DNA from: Gammaproteobacteria bacterium
GTDB lineage: Bacteria; Pseudomonadota; Gammaproteobacteria; Nevskiales; Nevskiaceae
DNA: 64,000 nucleotides
NCBI GenBank assembly: GCA_028871525.1
Contig: JAGWMX010000001.1
Coordinates: 27,529-91,528 of the forward strand
Reading direction: 5' to 3'
The translations under genes and the position numbers were made by a program. A model generated the notes under the pieces. It had not been told where the DNA came from and ran no database searches. It saw nothing but the letters and a program-made list of their open reading frames with translations. Shown piece by piece: positions 1 to 11,657 of the stretch. Each line of letters opens with the position of its first letter. The stretch's first letter is position 1.

Positions 1-194
1 GCCTGCGGCATCGCGCTGCGCAGCAGCAGATCGTCGGGCGGATAACCGATCAACCCCAGTTCCGGCGTCAGCACCAGCTCGGCGCCGAAGCTATCGCGGG
101 CGCGCTCGGCGCTTTCGATCAGCGTTTCGACGTTGCCGTCGACGTCACCGACCCGCAGCTTCAGCTGCGCGGCAGCCAGCACCAGCGGCGCCAT
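1..194 (-). CDS. nadE: NAD+ synthetase, glutamine-hydrolysing, N-terminal fragment (runs off the window)
   Basis: About 64 N-terminal residues are visible; the rest lies beyond base 1. The peptide has the start of the nitrilase-type glutaminase domain that precedes the synthetase domain in long NadE proteins: VLAAAQLKLRVGDVDGN, then VLTPELGLIGYPPDDLLLR, in which Glu45 of the TPEL motif matches the glutaminase catalytic Glu. The family makes NAD+ from deamido-NAD+ using ATP and glutamine. ATG at 194 lies 15 nt after the sucD stop on the same strand, so it may be read through from sucCD. A GTG six bases upstream in frame is an alternative start. No strong ribosome site is visible. Confidence 0.85.
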   Translation of the reverse strand, partial: MAPLVLAAAQLKLRVGDVDGNVETLIESAERARDSFGAELVLTPELGLIGYPPDDLLLRSAMPQ

Positions 195-209
195 CGGCAC
201 GCGATGCTT

Positions 210-1082
210 TCAGCCGAGCGCCGCCTTCATCGCGGCGCCGAGATCGGCCGGCGAACGAACCGTCCTGACGCCGGCGGCCTCCAGCGCAGCAAACTTCTCG
301 TCGGCAGTGCCCTTGCCGCCGGAGACGATCGCCCCGGCGTGGCCCATGCGCTTGCCCGGCGGTGCCGTGACGCCGGCGATGTAGGCGACGACCGGTTTGG
401 CGACATGTTGTTTGATGTATTCAGCGGCCTCTTCTTCGGAACTGCCGCCGATCTCGCCGACCATGATGATGCCGCGCGTGGCCGGATCGGTCTCGAAACG
501 CCGGATAACGTCGATGAAACCGAGCCCACGCACCGGATCGCCGCCGATACCGACGCAAGTGGACTGACCGAGGCCGATCTGCGTGGTCTGATGCACAGCC
601 TCATAGGTCAGCGTGCCGGAGCGACTGACGATGCCGACGACGCCGGGCTGGTGGATCTGCCCCGGCATGATGCCGATTTTGCACGCTCCGGGCGTGATGA
701 CCCCGGGACAGTTGGGACCGATCAACACCGATTTCGGGTAGTCCTTCAGCGCTGCCTTGACCCGCACCATGTCCCACACCGGGATATGCTCGGTGATACA
801 GACGATGACCTCGATCCCGGCATCGGCGGCTTCCAGGATCGCATCGGCGGCGAACGGCGCCGGCACGTAGATCATCGACGCGGTCGCAGCGGTGGCGGCC
901 ACCGCCTCGGCGCAGGTGTTGAACACCGGCCGCTCGAGGTGCTTGCCGCCGCCCTTGCCCGGCGACACGCCGCCGACCATCCGGGTGCCGTAGGCGATCG
1001 CCTGCTCGGAGTGAAAAGTGCCTTGTTTGCCGGTGAACCCCTGGCAGATGACCTTGGTGTTATTGTCGACGAGGATGCTCAT
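210..1082 (-). CDS. sucD: succinyl-CoA synthetase, alpha subunit
   Basis: The 290-residue product has the normal SucD length. It forms the CoA-binding half of succinyl-CoA synthetase, which interconverts succinyl-CoA and succinate with substrate-level phosphorylation in the TCA cycle. Visible motifs are the CoA-binding Rossmann start ([19 protein letters not shown]), the [11 protein letters not shown] segment and the phosphohistidine loop [14 protein letters not shown] with His248. It follows sucC on the same strand with a 33 nt gap, so the two subunits are probably co-transcribed. Confidence 0.97.
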   Translation of the reverse strand: MSILVDNNTKVICQGFTGKQGTFHSEQAIAYGTRMVGGVSPGKGGGKHLERPVFNTCAEAVAATAATASMIYVPAPFAADAILEAADAGIEVIVCITEHIPVWDMVRVKAALKDYPKSVLIGPNCPGVITPGACKIGIMPGQIHQPGVVGIVSRSGTLTYEAVHQTTQIGLGQSTCVGIGGDPVRGLGFIDVIRRFETDPATRGIIMVGEIGGSSEEEAAEYIKQHVAKPVVAYIAGVTAPPGKRMGHAGAIVSGGKGTADEKFAALEAAGVRTVRSPADLGAAMKAALG

Positions 1083-1115
1083 TGGAATCTCGTGAGGCGA
1101 AAGACGTGAGCCGCT

Positions 1116-2282
1116 TCAAGCCGCACGCGCGGCGGCGACCACGGTTTTGGCGGCTTCGGTCAGATCGGCGGCAGGCGTGATCTTGAGGCCCGACTGGCGC
1201 AGCATCTGCTGGCCTTTCTCCATGTTCGTGCCCTGCAGCCGCGCCACCACCGGGATCTTCAGTCCCACCTGCTTGCAGGCACTGATGATGCCCTCGGCGA
1301 TCAGATCGCAGCGTACGATGCCGCCGAATATATTGACCAGAATCGCCTTGACCTCGGAACTGGCGGTAATCAGCTTGAACGCCTCGGTGACCCGTTCGGC
1401 CGTGGTGCCGCCGCCGACGTCGAGGAAGTTGGCCGGCCGACCGCCGTGCAGCTTGATGATGTCCATCGTCGCCATCGCCAGCCCGGCGCCGTTAACCATG
1501 CAACCGATGTCGCCGTCGAGCTGGACATAGTTCAGATCGAACTTGGCCGCCTCGCGTTCGCGCTCGTCGCTCTGGCTCGGATCGTCGAGTTCGGCGATGT
1601 CCTTGTGACGATACAGCGCGTTGTCGTCGAAATTCAGCTTGGCATCCAGGGCCACGACCTCGCCGGCGGTGGTGACGATCAGCGGGTTGATCTCCACCAG
1701 GCTGGCGTCAAGCTCGACGAACAGGCGATACAATCCCAGCAGGATCCGCGTGAAGGCCTCCACCTGCGCCCGCTCCAGACCGACGAAAAAGCCGAGTTGA
1801 CGCGCCTGGAAAGCCTGCAGACCGGCTGCGGGGTTGACGCCGACGGTGCTGATCCGCTCCGGCGTGGCCGCCGCCACTTCCTCGATCTCCATGCCGCCGG
1901 CGGCCGAGGCCATGAACACAACCCGCTCGCTGGAGCGATCGATCAGCGCGGAGACGTACAGTTCGCGCGCGATCGCAGACGGCTTCTCCACCCACACGCT
2001 GTTGATCGGCAGCCCGCCCGGTCCGGTCTGCCTGGTCACCAGCCGCCGCCCCAGCATCGCCTTGGCGGCTTCCTCGACCGCGTCGAAACCGTCGACCAGC
2101 TTGACGCCTCCGGCTTTGCCGCGACCGCCGGCGTGCACCTGCGCCTTGACCACGAAACGCTCGCCGCCGAGCGCTTTGGCCGCCGCCCGCGCACCTTCCG
2201 GGCTCGACGCGAGTTGACCCTGCGGCACCGGGATGCCGTATCGCGTGAACAGTTCCTTGGCCTGATATTCATGAAGATTCAT
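1116..2282 (-). CDS. sucC: succinyl-CoA synthetase, beta subunit
   Basis: The 388 residues from [16 protein letters not shown] are exactly the usual SucC length. The frame stays open upstream to 2507, but that part has no family resemblance. The protein has an N-terminal ATP-grasp domain ([18 protein letters not shown]) and the C-terminal ligase domain ([18 protein letters not shown] and [18 protein letters not shown]). It supplies the nucleotide-binding half of the enzyme. A GGGATC ribosome-site-like element and a sigma70-like promoter lie upstream, making this the first gene of a sucC-sucD(-nadE) unit. Confidence 0.97.
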   Translation of the reverse strand: MNLHEYQAKELFTRYGIPVPQGQLASSPEGARAAAKALGGERFVVKAQVHAGGRGKAGGVKLVDGFDAVEEAAKAMLGRRLVTRQTGPGGLPINSVWVEKPSAIARELYVSALIDRSSERVVFMASAAGGMEIEEVAAATPERISTVGVNPAAGLQAFQARQLGFFVGLERAQVEAFTRILLGLYRLFVELDASLVEINPLIVTTAGEVVALDAKLNFDDNALYRHKDIAELDDPSQSDEREREAAKFDLNYVQLDGDIGCMVNGAGLAMATMDIIKLHGGRPANFLDVGGGTTAERVTEAFKLITASSEVKAILVNIFGGIVRCDLIAEGIISACKQVGLKIPVVARLQGTNMEKGQQMLRQSGLKITPAADLTEAAKTVVAAARAA

Positions 2283-2662
2283 CAGCGATGATCCCGTCTG
2301 CGGCGGTCGATGGCGCGCGATTGTCCCCCAATCCCTGCCCGACTGGCAAAAAATCACCGCCGGCGGCGACGTAAAATTTGCGTCCGGACCGCTGCTCAGC
2401 CGTGTGTTCGGGCGGAAGCGGCAGCGAAAATGCCGTCGCCGCGACGGAGAAGACGACAATGCGCGACAATGGCCCATAGAAACAGGATTGCGATCCTCGG
2501 GTTGCAATGGGGAGAGAGTGCGGTGGAAAGGACGCTTTCACAGCGCTGCGGATTATGGCCGTGGACAGTCGCTCGCTTGCGGCCGACGCCTTGGGAAAGG
2601 CACCATCGCCGGATTGGAAGCGCACTGGCCGAAGCAAACAATGAATCGGCTCGGGGTTCATC
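2283..2662. other. 380 bp gap between divergent sucC and pilS
   Basis: Apart from the candidate sucC promoter, nothing definite is recognised here. Reading frames on both strands look like non-coding shadows with no family resemblance. No hairpin followed by a T run, no tRNA-like clover leaf and no -24/-12 sigma54 element were found by eye. The pilS promoter should lie here but cannot be placed. Confidence 0.5.
2320..2349 (-). promoter_or_regulatory. candidate sigma70 promoter for sucCD
   Basis: On the minus strand TTGCCA (2349-2344) and GACAAT (2325-2320) are separated by 18 bases, matching 5/6 and 4/6 of the sigma70 consensus. Transcription would begin near 2313, giving a leader of about 30 nt before the sucC ATG. 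This is pattern evidence only. Confidence 0.4.
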
Positions 2663-4321
2663 ATGACCGCCGCCGCCAACTCTGAGATCAGGCGCGCCGA
2701 CACCGCCGAGGACTGGCGCCTGCTGCGCGCGGTGGCGCTTTACCGGCTGGTGCTGGTGCTGGCGCTGCTGGGTTTACAGGAAATCGGTACCATCGGCCGG
2801 CTGTTCCCGATCACGCTCGGTGCGCTGTTCCACGACGTCTGCATTGCCTACGCACTGGTGGCGCTGTTGCTGGTGGCCGCGGTGGTTGCGCACAGACCGG
2901 CGTCGGCGCGGCAAATTCCGATCAGCCTGGGAGGCGACACGGTGGCGATTGCCGCACTGACCGGCGCCGCCGGCGGGGTCGGCAGCGGGATCGGCATGCT
3001 GCTGATCCTGCCGGTGGTCGGCTATGCGCTGCTGTCCGGTCCACGGCTGGCGCTGGCTTATGCCGCTCTGGCAACCAGCGCGATGTTCGCCGAGGAACTG
3101 TGGCGCGGCAGCGGCCAGCTCGCCGGCGGCGACGCCACCGAAACCGGCATTCTTGGACTGATCCTGTTCAGCACCACCGGCGTCGCCAGCCTGATCGCCA
3201 CGCGCACCCGTCGGTCCGAGGCTCTGGCGCGCCGCGTCGGCAGCGATCTGCTCGACCTGACTCAACTCAACGAGCGGATTCTCGAGCGCATGGAAACCGG
3301 CGTGCTGGTGGTCGACGGCGACCGGGTGCGCACCGCCAATCTCGCCGCGCGCACGTTGCTGCACCACGACGGCGACCTGCGCGGCGCCCGGCTGAGTGAG
3401 CTGGCGCCGGCGCTGGCCGCGACGCTGGCCGCCTGGCGCGCCGATCCCTCGATGGTCGCGCCGCTGCTACGCGAGCGACCCGGTGCGCCGGAGCTTTCGG
3501 CACGCTTCATGCCGCTCGGCCAAACCTCCGGATCCTCGGCGCTGCTGCTGCTGGATCCCGCCGAACGGCTGCGCGAACAGGCGCAGCAGATCAAGCTGGC
3601 GGCGCTTGGCCGGCTTTCGGCCAGCATCGCGCACGAAATCCGCAACCCGCTGTCGGCGATCCGGCAAGCGGGGCAGCTGCTGGCCGAATCACCTACCCTG
3701 GACGAAGCCGAGCGACAGCTGCTGACGGTCATCGAGCGCCAGAGCCGCCGGCTGGACCGCATTATCGCCGACGTTCTCAGCCTGTCGCGGCGTGAGCCGC
3801 CGCACATTGACAGGCTGACCCTCGCGACGTGGCTGGAACGCGAGATCGATCGATACCTGGAGGGCCAGCCGAAACGCGCCGGGCGGCTGCACATGGACGT
3901 CCTCGAGCCGACGTTGGTCGTGCACTTCGACCAGCGCCACCTGCAGCAGGTGCTGCACAATCTGTGGAACAACAGTTTCGAGCACGGCACGCGTGCGCAG
4001 ATGGTGGTCACGGTGCGGATGTCGGCGGGTCGGCTGGCCGGCAGCAGTGCAATCTACCTGGATATCGCGGACGACGGTCCCGGCATCGCCGCCGAGATGC
4101 GGGAAAAGATTTTCGAGCCGTTCTTCACCACCGCGCACGACGGCACCGGGCTCGGCCTCTATCTGTCGCGCGAATTGTGCGACTACAATCACGCCCGTCT
4201 GCTGTTGCGCCGGACGCAGGGCGCCGGCGCCTGCTTCCGCCTGCTATTCGCGCCGGTCGTCGTGACGGATGCGAATTTGGACGGCGACGCGACGATCCAC
4301 GCCAACGTGAACCGCCCCTGA
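2663..4321 (+). CDS. pilS: PilS-type membrane sensor histidine kinase
   Basis: The 552-residue protein starts with six hydrophobic segments within residues 25-180, the usual PilS membrane module that senses pilin in the inner membrane. A PAS-like linker follows (about 200-300, [19 protein letters not shown]). The HisKA domain has the H-box [17 protein letters not shown] with phospho-acceptor His324. The ATPase domain shows an N-box ([10 protein letters not shown]), DDGPGI and the [19 protein letters not shown] lid and G2 boxes. It is followed after 4 nt by its response regulator, and sits beside sucC as pilS often does in Xanthomonas. The family phosphorylates PilR to control pilA with sigma54. 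No pil structural genes are in the window. Confidence 0.9.
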   Translation: MTAAANSEIRRADTAEDWRLLRAVALYRLVLVLALLGLQEIGTIGRLFPITLGALFHDVCIAYALVALLLVAAVVAHRPASARQIPISLGGDTVAIAALTGAAGGVGSGIGMLLILPVVGYALLSGPRLALAYAALATSAMFAEELWRGSGQLAGGDATETGILGLILFSTTGVASLIATRTRRSEALARRVGSDLLDLTQLNERILERMETGVLVVDGDRVRTANLAARTLLHHDGDLRGARLSELAPALAATLAAWRADPSMVAPLLRERPGAPELSARFMPLGQTSGSSALLLLDPAERLREQAQQIKLAALGRLSASIAHEIRNPLSAIRQAGQLLAESPTLDEAERQLLTVIERQSRRLDRIIADVLSLSRREPPHIDRLTLATWLEREIDRYLEGQPKRAGRLHMDVLEPTLVVHFDQRHLQQVLHNLWNNSFEHGTRAQMVVTVRMSAGRLAGSSAIYLDIADDGPGIAAEMREKIFEPFFTTAHDGTGLGLYLSRELCDYNHARLLLRRTQGAGACFRLLFAPVVVTDANLDGDATIHANVNRP

Positions 4322-4325
4322 ATCC

Positions 4326-5651
<1,326 letters not shown>

Positions 5652-5751
5652 GGCGACGCGTAACCGACGCGCAGCGTCCCCGCCAAGACGCGCAGCGCCC
5701 GTGGCGGTCGCGTGACGCTGTCATGGCAATGATATGCGGGTGCCAGCTCAT

Positions 5752-5787
5752 CGAGGTTGCTTCGTCGCTACGCGCCTCGCAATGACG
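5752..5787 (+). repeat. R2 palindromic repeat, half element, overlapping the start of the SBF-like gene
   Basis: The sequence runs from CGAGGTTGCTTCGTCGC to CCTCGCAATGACG. It is one arm of the GTCATTGCGAGG-type repeat also seen at 24075-24196, 25673-25767 and 43283-43319. Its terminal CGCAATGACG contains the ATG at 5782 used by the downstream gene. The matching left arm is absent or decayed; the preceding bases only resemble it weakly. Confidence 0.8.
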
Positions 5788-6771
5788 TTTCTCCGATCGG
5801 TCTGCGTCTCGAGACCGGACCCACTGGTTCTGGGCATGCTCGCCGCGGTGGTGCTGGCCGTTCTGACGCCGCGCTGGGGTGCCAGCGGCGGGTCGCTGCA
5901 TCTGGCGCGGGTCACGCAGCTCGGCGTCGGCGCGGTATTCTTCCTCCACGGCGCCGGGCTGTCGATCGAGCGGTTGCGCAGCGGCGCCGGCAACTGGCGG
6001 CTGCACCTGTTCGTACAAAGTGCCACCTTCCTGGTGTTTCCGCTGGTCGGCCTGTCGATCGAGTATCTCGGTGCCGGCTTGCTGCCCAAGCCGCTGCGCG
6101 ACGGCCTGTTCTACCTGTGCGCGCTGAACTCGACAGTGGCCTCATCCATCGCCTTGACCGCAGTGGCCGGCGGCGACGTCGCCGCAGCGGTGTTCAACGC
6201 CACGCTGTCCAGCCTGATCGGCATGCTGGCAACCCCGTTATGGGTCGATTTCGGACTGCACGCCGCCGGTCGGGGCTTCGGTTTCGACCGGCAACTGCTC
6301 GGCATCGGCCGGCAACTGCTGCTGCCGTTCGTCGGCGGCCTGCTGACGCATCGATGGCTCGGCGCGACGGCCGCCCGCCATCGCCGCGCGGTCGGAGGCT
6401 TCGACCGCGCAGTGATCATACTGATCGTTTACGGTGCGTTCTGCGACGCGACGCAGGGCGGTCTGTGGCGCACCCACGCACTGGCGCTGCTGGCCCAGGC
6501 GACGGCGGCGATCAGCCTGCTGCTGGCGCTGGCGCTGGGCCTCACGACCTGGGCGGCGCGCCGCGTCGGCTTCCCGCTGCGCGTCGAAGTGGTGGCGGTA
6601 TTCTGCGGTTCCAAGAAAAGCCTGGCCGTGGGCGTGCCGATGGCGCGGCTGCTGTTTGCGCCCGCCCAGCTCGGGATGATGCTGCTGCCGCTGATGCTGT
6701 ACCACCAGCTGCAACTGCTGGTCTGCGCGCTGCTGGCGCAACGCTACGCCCGCCGTCTGCGCGACACCTGA
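5782..6771 (+). CDS. bile acid:sodium symporter-like (SBF-like/DUF4137-type) membrane carrier
   Basis: The 329-residue product is almost entirely hydrophobic, with about nine to ten helices. It shows the signature of the SBF-like CPA family: [32 protein letters not shown] and, near the end, [15 protein letters not shown]. Homologues are ion or organic-anion carriers of mostly unknown substrate. The ATG belongs to the R2 repeat, so the first residues (MTFLRS) are repeat-derived; the upstream in-frame extension to 5734 is also repeat sequence and probably not native. The 3' end overlaps the convergent uvrA by 28 bp. Confidence 0.8.
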   Translation: MTFLRSVCVSRPDPLVLGMLAAVVLAVLTPRWGASGGSLHLARVTQLGVGAVFFLHGAGLSIERLRSGAGNWRLHLFVQSATFLVFPLVGLSIEYLGAGLLPKPLRDGLFYLCALNSTVASSIALTAVAGGDVAAAVFNATLSSLIGMLATPLWVDFGLHAAGRGFGFDRQLLGIGRQLLLPFVGGLLTHRWLGATAARHRRAVGGFDRAVIILIVYGAFCDATQGGLWRTHALALLAQATAAISLLLALALGLTTWAARRVGFPLRVEVVAVFCGSKKSLAVGVPMARLLFAPAQLGMMLLPLMLYHQLQLLVCALLAQRYARRLRDT

Positions 6772-9614
6772 ACCGCGGCGGTCTGTCCGACCAGCAGCCG
6801 ACGCAGGAAGCTTCCGGTGTATGAGCTGTCGACCGCGGCCACCTGCTCCGGCGTGCCGCCGGCCAGCACCCGGCCGCCGCCGGACCCGCCCTCGGGGCCC
6901 AGATCGACGATCCAGTCGGCGCGCTTGATCACCTCGAGATTGTGCTCGATCACCACCACCGTGTTGCCGGCATCGCGCAGCCGTTCCAGCACTCGCAGCA
7001 ACTGGGCCACGTCGTGGAAATGCAGTCCGGTGGTCGGTTCGTCGAGGATGTACAGGGTGCGGCCGGTGTCGCGGCGGCTCAATTCCCTGGCCAGTTTGAC
7101 GCGCTGCGCCTCGCCGCCGGACAGCGTGGTCGCGTTCTGGCCGAGCTTGACGTAGGACAGGCCGACGTCGAGCAGTGTCTCCAGCTTGCGGCGGATCGCC
7201 GGCACCGGCCGGAAGAACTCGGCGGCCTCTTCGATCGTCATCTCCAGCGCTTCGTCAATGGTCTTGCCCTTGTATCGGATCTCCAGCGTTTCGCGGTTGT
7301 AGCGGTGGCCGCGACAGGTGTCGCAGGTGACGTAGACGTCGGGCAAGAAATGCATCTCGACCTTGATCACGCCGTCGCCTTCGCAGGTCTCGCAGCGCCC
7401 GCCACGGACGTTGAACGAGAACCGCCCGGGGCCGTAACCACGTTCGCGCGCGGCCGGCACCTGAGCGAACAGCTCGCGGATCGGCGTGAATACGCCGGTA
7501 TAGGTCGCAGGATTGGAGCGCGGCGTGCGACCGATCGGCGACTGGTCGATGTCGATCACCTTGTCCAGGTGTTGCAGACCTTCGATCGCACCGACCGGCG
7601 CCCAGCGCGTGCCGGCGCCATTCAATTCGCGCGCGGCGTAGCCGAGCAACGTGTCGTTGACCAGCGTCGACTTGCCGGAGCCGGAGACACCGGTCACGCA
7701 GGTGAACAACCCGATCGGGATCGACACGTCGATGCTTTGCAGGTTGTTGCCGCGCGCACCGCGGATGACGATCTGCTTCTCCGCATCAGGCGAGTGGCGC
7801 TGTTCCGGCACCGCGATGCGCTCGCGACCCGCCAGGTACGCGCCGGTCAGCGACCGTTCGGCACGCTCGATATCCGCCGGCGCGCCCTGTGCGACGACTT
7901 CGCCGCCATGCACTCCGGCGCCGGGGCCGATGTCGACGACGTGATCGGCGGCGCGGATCGCCTCCTCGTCATGCTCGACGACGATGACGGTGTTCCCCAG
8001 GTCGCGCAGATGCTTCAGCGTGTCCAACAACCGGGCGTTGTCGCGCTGGTGCAGGCCGATCGATGGCTCGTCCAGCACGTACATCACGCCGACCAGACCG
8101 GCGCCGATCTGGCTGGCCAGGCGGATGCGCTGCGCCTCGCCGCCGGACAGCGTCTCGGCGCTGCGCGCCAGCGTCAGGTAGTCGAGACCGACGCTGTCGA
8201 GAAACGACAGCCGGGCGACGATCTCCTTGACGATCTTGTCGGCAATTTCGCCACGGTGACCGGGCAAGTGCAGTGCGCGGAACAGCGCGTGCGCCTCGCG
8301 CACCGAAAGCCGGGTGATCTGCGGCAGGCTGCGATCGGCGACGAACACGTGCCGCGCGGCGCGGTTGAGCCGTTCGCCGCCGCAGTCCGGACACGGCTTG
8401 TCCGACAGATACCTCGCCAGTTCCTCGCGCACGGCGGCGGATTCGGTCTCCCTGTAGCGCCGCTCGAGGTTCGGCACCACGCCCTCGAAGCGATGCGTGC
8501 GCGTGACGATGCGGCCACGGTCGTCGGGGTAATCGAAGCGGATTCTGTCCTCGCCGCTGCCGTAAAGCACCACCCGGCGCGCCGCCTCCGGCAGTTTCAC
8601 AAAAGGCGTGTGAGGATCGAAGCCGTAGTACCGCGCCAGCGACGACAACAGTGCCCAGTAGTAGGGGTTGCGACGATCCCACCCGCGAATCGCGCCGTCG
8701 GCCAGACTGACTTCGGGATGGATCACCACCCGCTCGGCGTCGAAGGCCTGCAGCTGGCCAAGTCCGTCGCAGGTCGGACAGGCGCCATGCGGCGCATTGA
8801 ACGAAAACAGCCGCGGCTCCAGTTCCTCCAACGCATAACCACAACGCGGGCAGGCCATGCGCGCGGAGAAAGTCAGCGCCGGCACACCGCCGTCCTCCGG
8901 ATAGGGCACCACCAGCGCCAGCCCGTCGGCGAGCTTCAGCGCAGTCTCGAAGGATTCGGCCAGCCGCTGCTTGAGATCGGCGCGAACGCGGAAGCGGTCG
9001 ACGACGATCTCGACATCGTGCTTGAGTTTACGGTTCAAGGCCGGAACTTCGTCGAGCTCGAACACGCGGCCGTCGACGCGCGCGCGCAGAAAGCCCCGGG
9101 TGCGCATCTGCTCGAACACCTCCGCGTGTTCGCCCTTGCGGCCGCGCACCACCGGCGCCAGCAGCAGCCAGGCCGATTCGGGCGCCAGCGCCAGCACCTG
9201 ATCGACCATCTGCGACACGCTCTGCGCGACCAGTTCGACACCGTGGTCCGGGCAGCGTGCAGTGCCGACGCGGGCATACAGCAAACGCAGATAATCGTGA
9301 ATCTCGGTGACGGTGCCGACCGTCGAGCGGGGGTTGTGGCTGGTGGATTTCTGCTCGATCGAAATCGCCGGCGACAATCCTTCGATCGAGTCGACGTCCG
9401 GTTTCTGCATCATGCTCAGGAACTGCCGCGCGTAGGCCGACAACGACTCGACGTAGCGCCGCTGCCCTTCGGCGTACAGCGTGTCGAAAGCCAGGCTCGA
9501 TTTGCCAGAGCCGGAAAGGCCGGTGATCACGATCAATCGCTGGCGCGGCAGATTCAGCCCGATGTTTTTCAGGTTGTGCGTGCGCGCGCCACGGACACGA
9601 ATCTGCTCCATCAC
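6744..9614 (-). CDS. uvrA: UvrABC excinuclease subunit A
   Basis: The 956-residue product has the standard UvrA length. It is the damage-sensing ATPase of nucleotide excision repair, acting as a dimer that loads UvrB. Both ABC modules are visible: the first Walker [21 protein letters not shown], a zinc finger CPRCGY...CPTCDG, two LSGGEAQR signatures, the second Walker [16 protein letters not shown] and the zinc-binding CETCEGDG...CDTCRGH. The start is an ATGATG pair at 9614/9611. No clear LexA box (CTG-N10-CAG) is seen upstream. The MFS gene is divergent. Confidence 0.98.
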   Translation of the reverse strand: MMEQIRVRGARTHNLKNIGLNLPRQRLIVITGLSGSGKSSLAFDTLYAEGQRRYVESLSAYARQFLSMMQKPDVDSIEGLSPAISIEQKSTSHNPRSTVGTVTEIHDYLRLLYARVGTARCPDHGVELVAQSVSQMVDQVLALAPESAWLLLAPVVRGRKGEHAEVFEQMRTRGFLRARVDGRVFELDEVPALNRKLKHDVEIVVDRFRVRADLKQRLAESFETALKLADGLALVVPYPEDGGVPALTFSARMACPRCGYALEELEPRLFSFNAPHGACPTCDGLGQLQAFDAERVVIHPEVSLADGAIRGWDRRNPYYWALLSSLARYYGFDPHTPFVKLPEAARRVVLYGSGEDRIRFDYPDDRGRIVTRTHRFEGVVPNLERRYRETESAAVREELARYLSDKPCPDCGGERLNRAARHVFVADRSLPQITRLSVREAHALFRALHLPGHRGEIADKIVKEIVARLSFLDSVGLDYLTLARSAETLSGGEAQRIRLASQIGAGLVGVMYVLDEPSIGLHQRDNARLLDTLKHLRDLGNTVIVVEHDEEAIRAADHVVDIGPGAGVHGGEVVAQGAPADIERAERSLTGAYLAGRERIAVPEQRHSPDAEKQIVIRGARGNNLQSIDVSIPIGLFTCVTGVSGSGKSTLVNDTLLGYAARELNGAGTRWAPVGAIEGLQHLDKVIDIDQSPIGRTPRSNPATYTGVFTPIRELFAQVPAARERGYGPGRFSFNVRGGRCETCEGDGVIKVEMHFLPDVYVTCDTCRGHRYNRETLEIRYKGKTIDEALEMTIEEAAEFFRPVPAIRRKLETLLDVGLSYVKLGQNATTLSGGEAQRVKLARELSRRDTGRTLYILDEPTTGLHFHDVAQLLRVLERLRDAGNTVVVIEHNLEVIKRADWIVDLGPEGGSGGGRVLAGGTPEQVAAVDSSYTGSFLRRLLVGQTAAVQVSRRRRA

Positions 9615-9744
9615 CGGAACCTGAAGGGATTAACCTATTACTATAGGGCACTGCCGTACACCTGAGTCCTGCTGGCGGAACCCGGCCGGCTGTGCGTGGT
9701 CGCAGGTGCGACCACCCGGCGCCACACAGAACCGATCTCGACAC

Positions 9745-10956
9745 ATGAAGATGAACCGCTCCGAATGGCGCACCACCGGTGCCCTGTCTTCGATCTATGC
9801 CTTGCGCATGTTCGGCATGTTCATGGTGCTGCCGGTGCTGTCGCTGTACGCCAGGCACCTGACGCCGGGCGTCAGCGGCCTGGAAATCGGTCTTGCGGTC
9901 GGCATCTACGGGCTGCTGCAGGCGCTGCTGCAGGTGCCGCTCGGCGTGGTTTCGGACCGGATCGGCCGCAAGCCGGTCATCACCATCGGCTTGATCGTGT
10001 TTGCCGCCGGCAGCGTTTTGGCCGGCTGGGCATCGAGCATCGCCTGGCTGATCGCCGGACGCGCGCTGCAAGGCGCCGGCGCGATCAGTTCCGCGGCTTC
10101 GGCGCTGTTGGCCGACGCCACGCGGCCGCAGGTGCGCACGCAGGCGATGACCATTCTCGGTGCCGGCATGGGCGCCTCGTTCCTGCTGGCGCTGATCGCC
10201 GGCCCGCCGCTATCCGGCGTCATCGGCGTCGATGGGATCTTCGTTCTGACCGGCGCGCTGGCAGCTCTGGCTCTGCCGGTGCTGTGGCGTGGGGTGCCGA
10301 ATCCGCCGCGGCTACCGGCAACGCCCGGTGCCTTCCGGCGCGCTGTTTCCGACCCGCAACTGCTGCGGCTCGACGCCGGCATCTTTCTGCTGCACACGAT
10401 GATGACCGCGCTGTTCGTCGCCGCGCCGTTCGTGCTGCAGCAGACGCTGGGACTGCCGGGCCATCGGCAATGGGAAGTCTACCTGCCGGTGCTGGTCGCC
10501 TCGATCGTGCCGGTTTTCGCGCTGATCCGCCGCATCGAAGCCGCCGGCCGGATCAGGGCTGCGTTCATCGCCGCAGTCCTGTTGCTGGGACTGGCGCTGG
10601 CCGGTGCCGGCCTCCTGCACGGCTCCGGCGACGGGTTCACCATTGCACTGTTCATGTTCTTCGTCGCTTTCAATTACCTTGAAGGCACGCTGCCGTCGCT
10701 GATCTCGCGCCGCGCGCCGGCTTCCGGCAAAGGTGCGGCGCTGGGCGTCTATTCGACCTGCCAGTTCCTCGGCGGCTTTGCCGGCGGCGTGCTCGGCGGC
10801 ACGCTGCTAACGGATTTTGGCGCCGCCGGCGTGTTCTACGCCGCCGGCGCGCTGGCGTTGCCCTGGCTTTTGATCGCCGCCGGTCTGAAGCCGCCACCGC
10901 TGATGCCGCATCCGGCCAACGACGAAACCTCTGCCGAGGCGGCGCGCGGGGTATGA
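9745..10956 (+). CDS. YajR-like MFS transporter
   Basis: The 403-residue protein has twelve hydrophobic segments and the MFS motif A GVVSDRIGRK after helix 2. The start RMFGMFMVLPVLSLYA is typical of the YajR group, often found between uvrA and ssb in gammaproteobacteria. It ends soon after helix 12, so it lacks the C-terminal YAM domain of E. coli YajR. ATG at 9745 is chosen over an upstream GTG-class start because similarity begins at MNRSEWR. The substrate is unknown. Confidence 0.85.
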   Translation: MKMNRSEWRTTGALSSIYALRMFGMFMVLPVLSLYARHLTPGVSGLEIGLAVGIYGLLQALLQVPLGVVSDRIGRKPVITIGLIVFAAGSVLAGWASSIAWLIAGRALQGAGAISSAASALLADATRPQVRTQAMTILGAGMGASFLLALIAGPPLSGVIGVDGIFVLTGALAALALPVLWRGVPNPPRLPATPGAFRRAVSDPQLLRLDAGIFLLHTMMTALFVAAPFVLQQTLGLPGHRQWEVYLPVLVASIVPVFALIRRIEAAGRIRAAFIAAVLLLGLALAGAGLLHGSGDGFTIALFMFFVAFNYLEGTLPSLISRRAPASGKGAALGVYSTCQFLGGFAGGVLGGTLLTDFGAAGVFYAAGALALPWLLIAAGLKPPPLMPHPANDETSAEAARGV

Positions 10957-10975
10957 TGCGGCGGCTTACCCCGGT

Positions 10976-11524
10976 ATGCAGACGATGACGCTCGGTATTG
11001 CGGTGCTGACGGTTTCGGATACCCGGACCGAGGCCGACGACAAGTCCGGCAACCTGCTGGTCGAAAAACTGACGGCCGCCGGTCGTCGGCTGGCGGCGCG
11101 CGCATGCGTCTCCGACGACAAGTATGCGATCCGCGCCCGCCTCTCCGGCTGGCTGGTGGATCCGTCGGTGGATGCGATCATCACCACCGGCGGTACCGGC
11201 CTGACCGGCCGCGATCTGCTGCCGGAAGCGGTGATCCCGCTGCTGGACCGCGTCACCGAGGGCTTCGGCGAACTGTTCCGTTTCCTGTCCTGGCAGGACA
11301 TCGGCACCTCAGCGCTACAATCCCGCGCTTTTGCCGGCACCGCCAACGGCCGTCTGGTGTTCTGCCTGCCCGGCTCGCGCGGCGCCTGTGAACTGGCCTG
11401 GGACAGGATCATCGGTCCGCAGCTCGATCCGGGCACCCGGCCGTGCAACCTGGTCGAACTGCTGCCGCGACTGCGCGAGCCGTCCGACCGGCCGGCGCCG
11501 AAGCGCCCCTCGCGGCGCGATTAA
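10976..11524 (+). CDS. moaB: molybdopterin adenylyltransferase, MoaB type
   Basis: The 182-residue protein belongs to the MoaB/Mog fold: GIAVLTVSDTRT at the start, the nucleotide-binding TTGGTGLTGRD and the late LPGSRGACELAW. The family adenylates molybdopterin before molybdate insertion. A TATGAT -10-like element lies at 10952-10957; the start could be ATG 10976 or ATG 10985, the second agreeing better with the family N terminus. It stands at the edge of the molybdenum/formate module, convergent with a TonB receptor. Confidence 0.92.
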   Translation: MQTMTLGIAVLTVSDTRTEADDKSGNLLVEKLTAAGRRLAARACVSDDKYAIRARLSGWLVDPSVDAIITTGGTGLTGRDLLPEAVIPLLDRVTEGFGELFRFLSWQDIGTSALQSRAFAGTANGRLVFCLPGSRGACELAWDRIIGPQLDPGTRPCNLVELLPRLREPSDRPAPKRPSRRD

Positions 11525-11657
11525 CCGCTGAACGTCTCTGCGCTTGCCGCTCCGGACGCGACGCGGCGGCTCCGATCAGGTTCCTGCCCGGCCATCCCTG
11601 ACCGGTGGCTCGTACGCCGCGTGAAGACCCATCGGACCCGCGCCAGCAGCGGCCCGC

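Noticed and set aside
1446..2291. A long plus-strand frame over sucC
   Set aside because: Antisense shadow of sucC, whose motifs are complete on the minus strand.
6942..9665. A 907-codon open frame antisense to uvrA
   Set aside because: It mirrors uvrA codon structure in a GC-rich gene, has no family motifs and no ribosome site; a shadow frame.
9615..9744. LexA (SOS) box in front of uvrA
   Set aside because: No CTG-N10-CAG pair with the right spacing is seen in the 130 bp gap.
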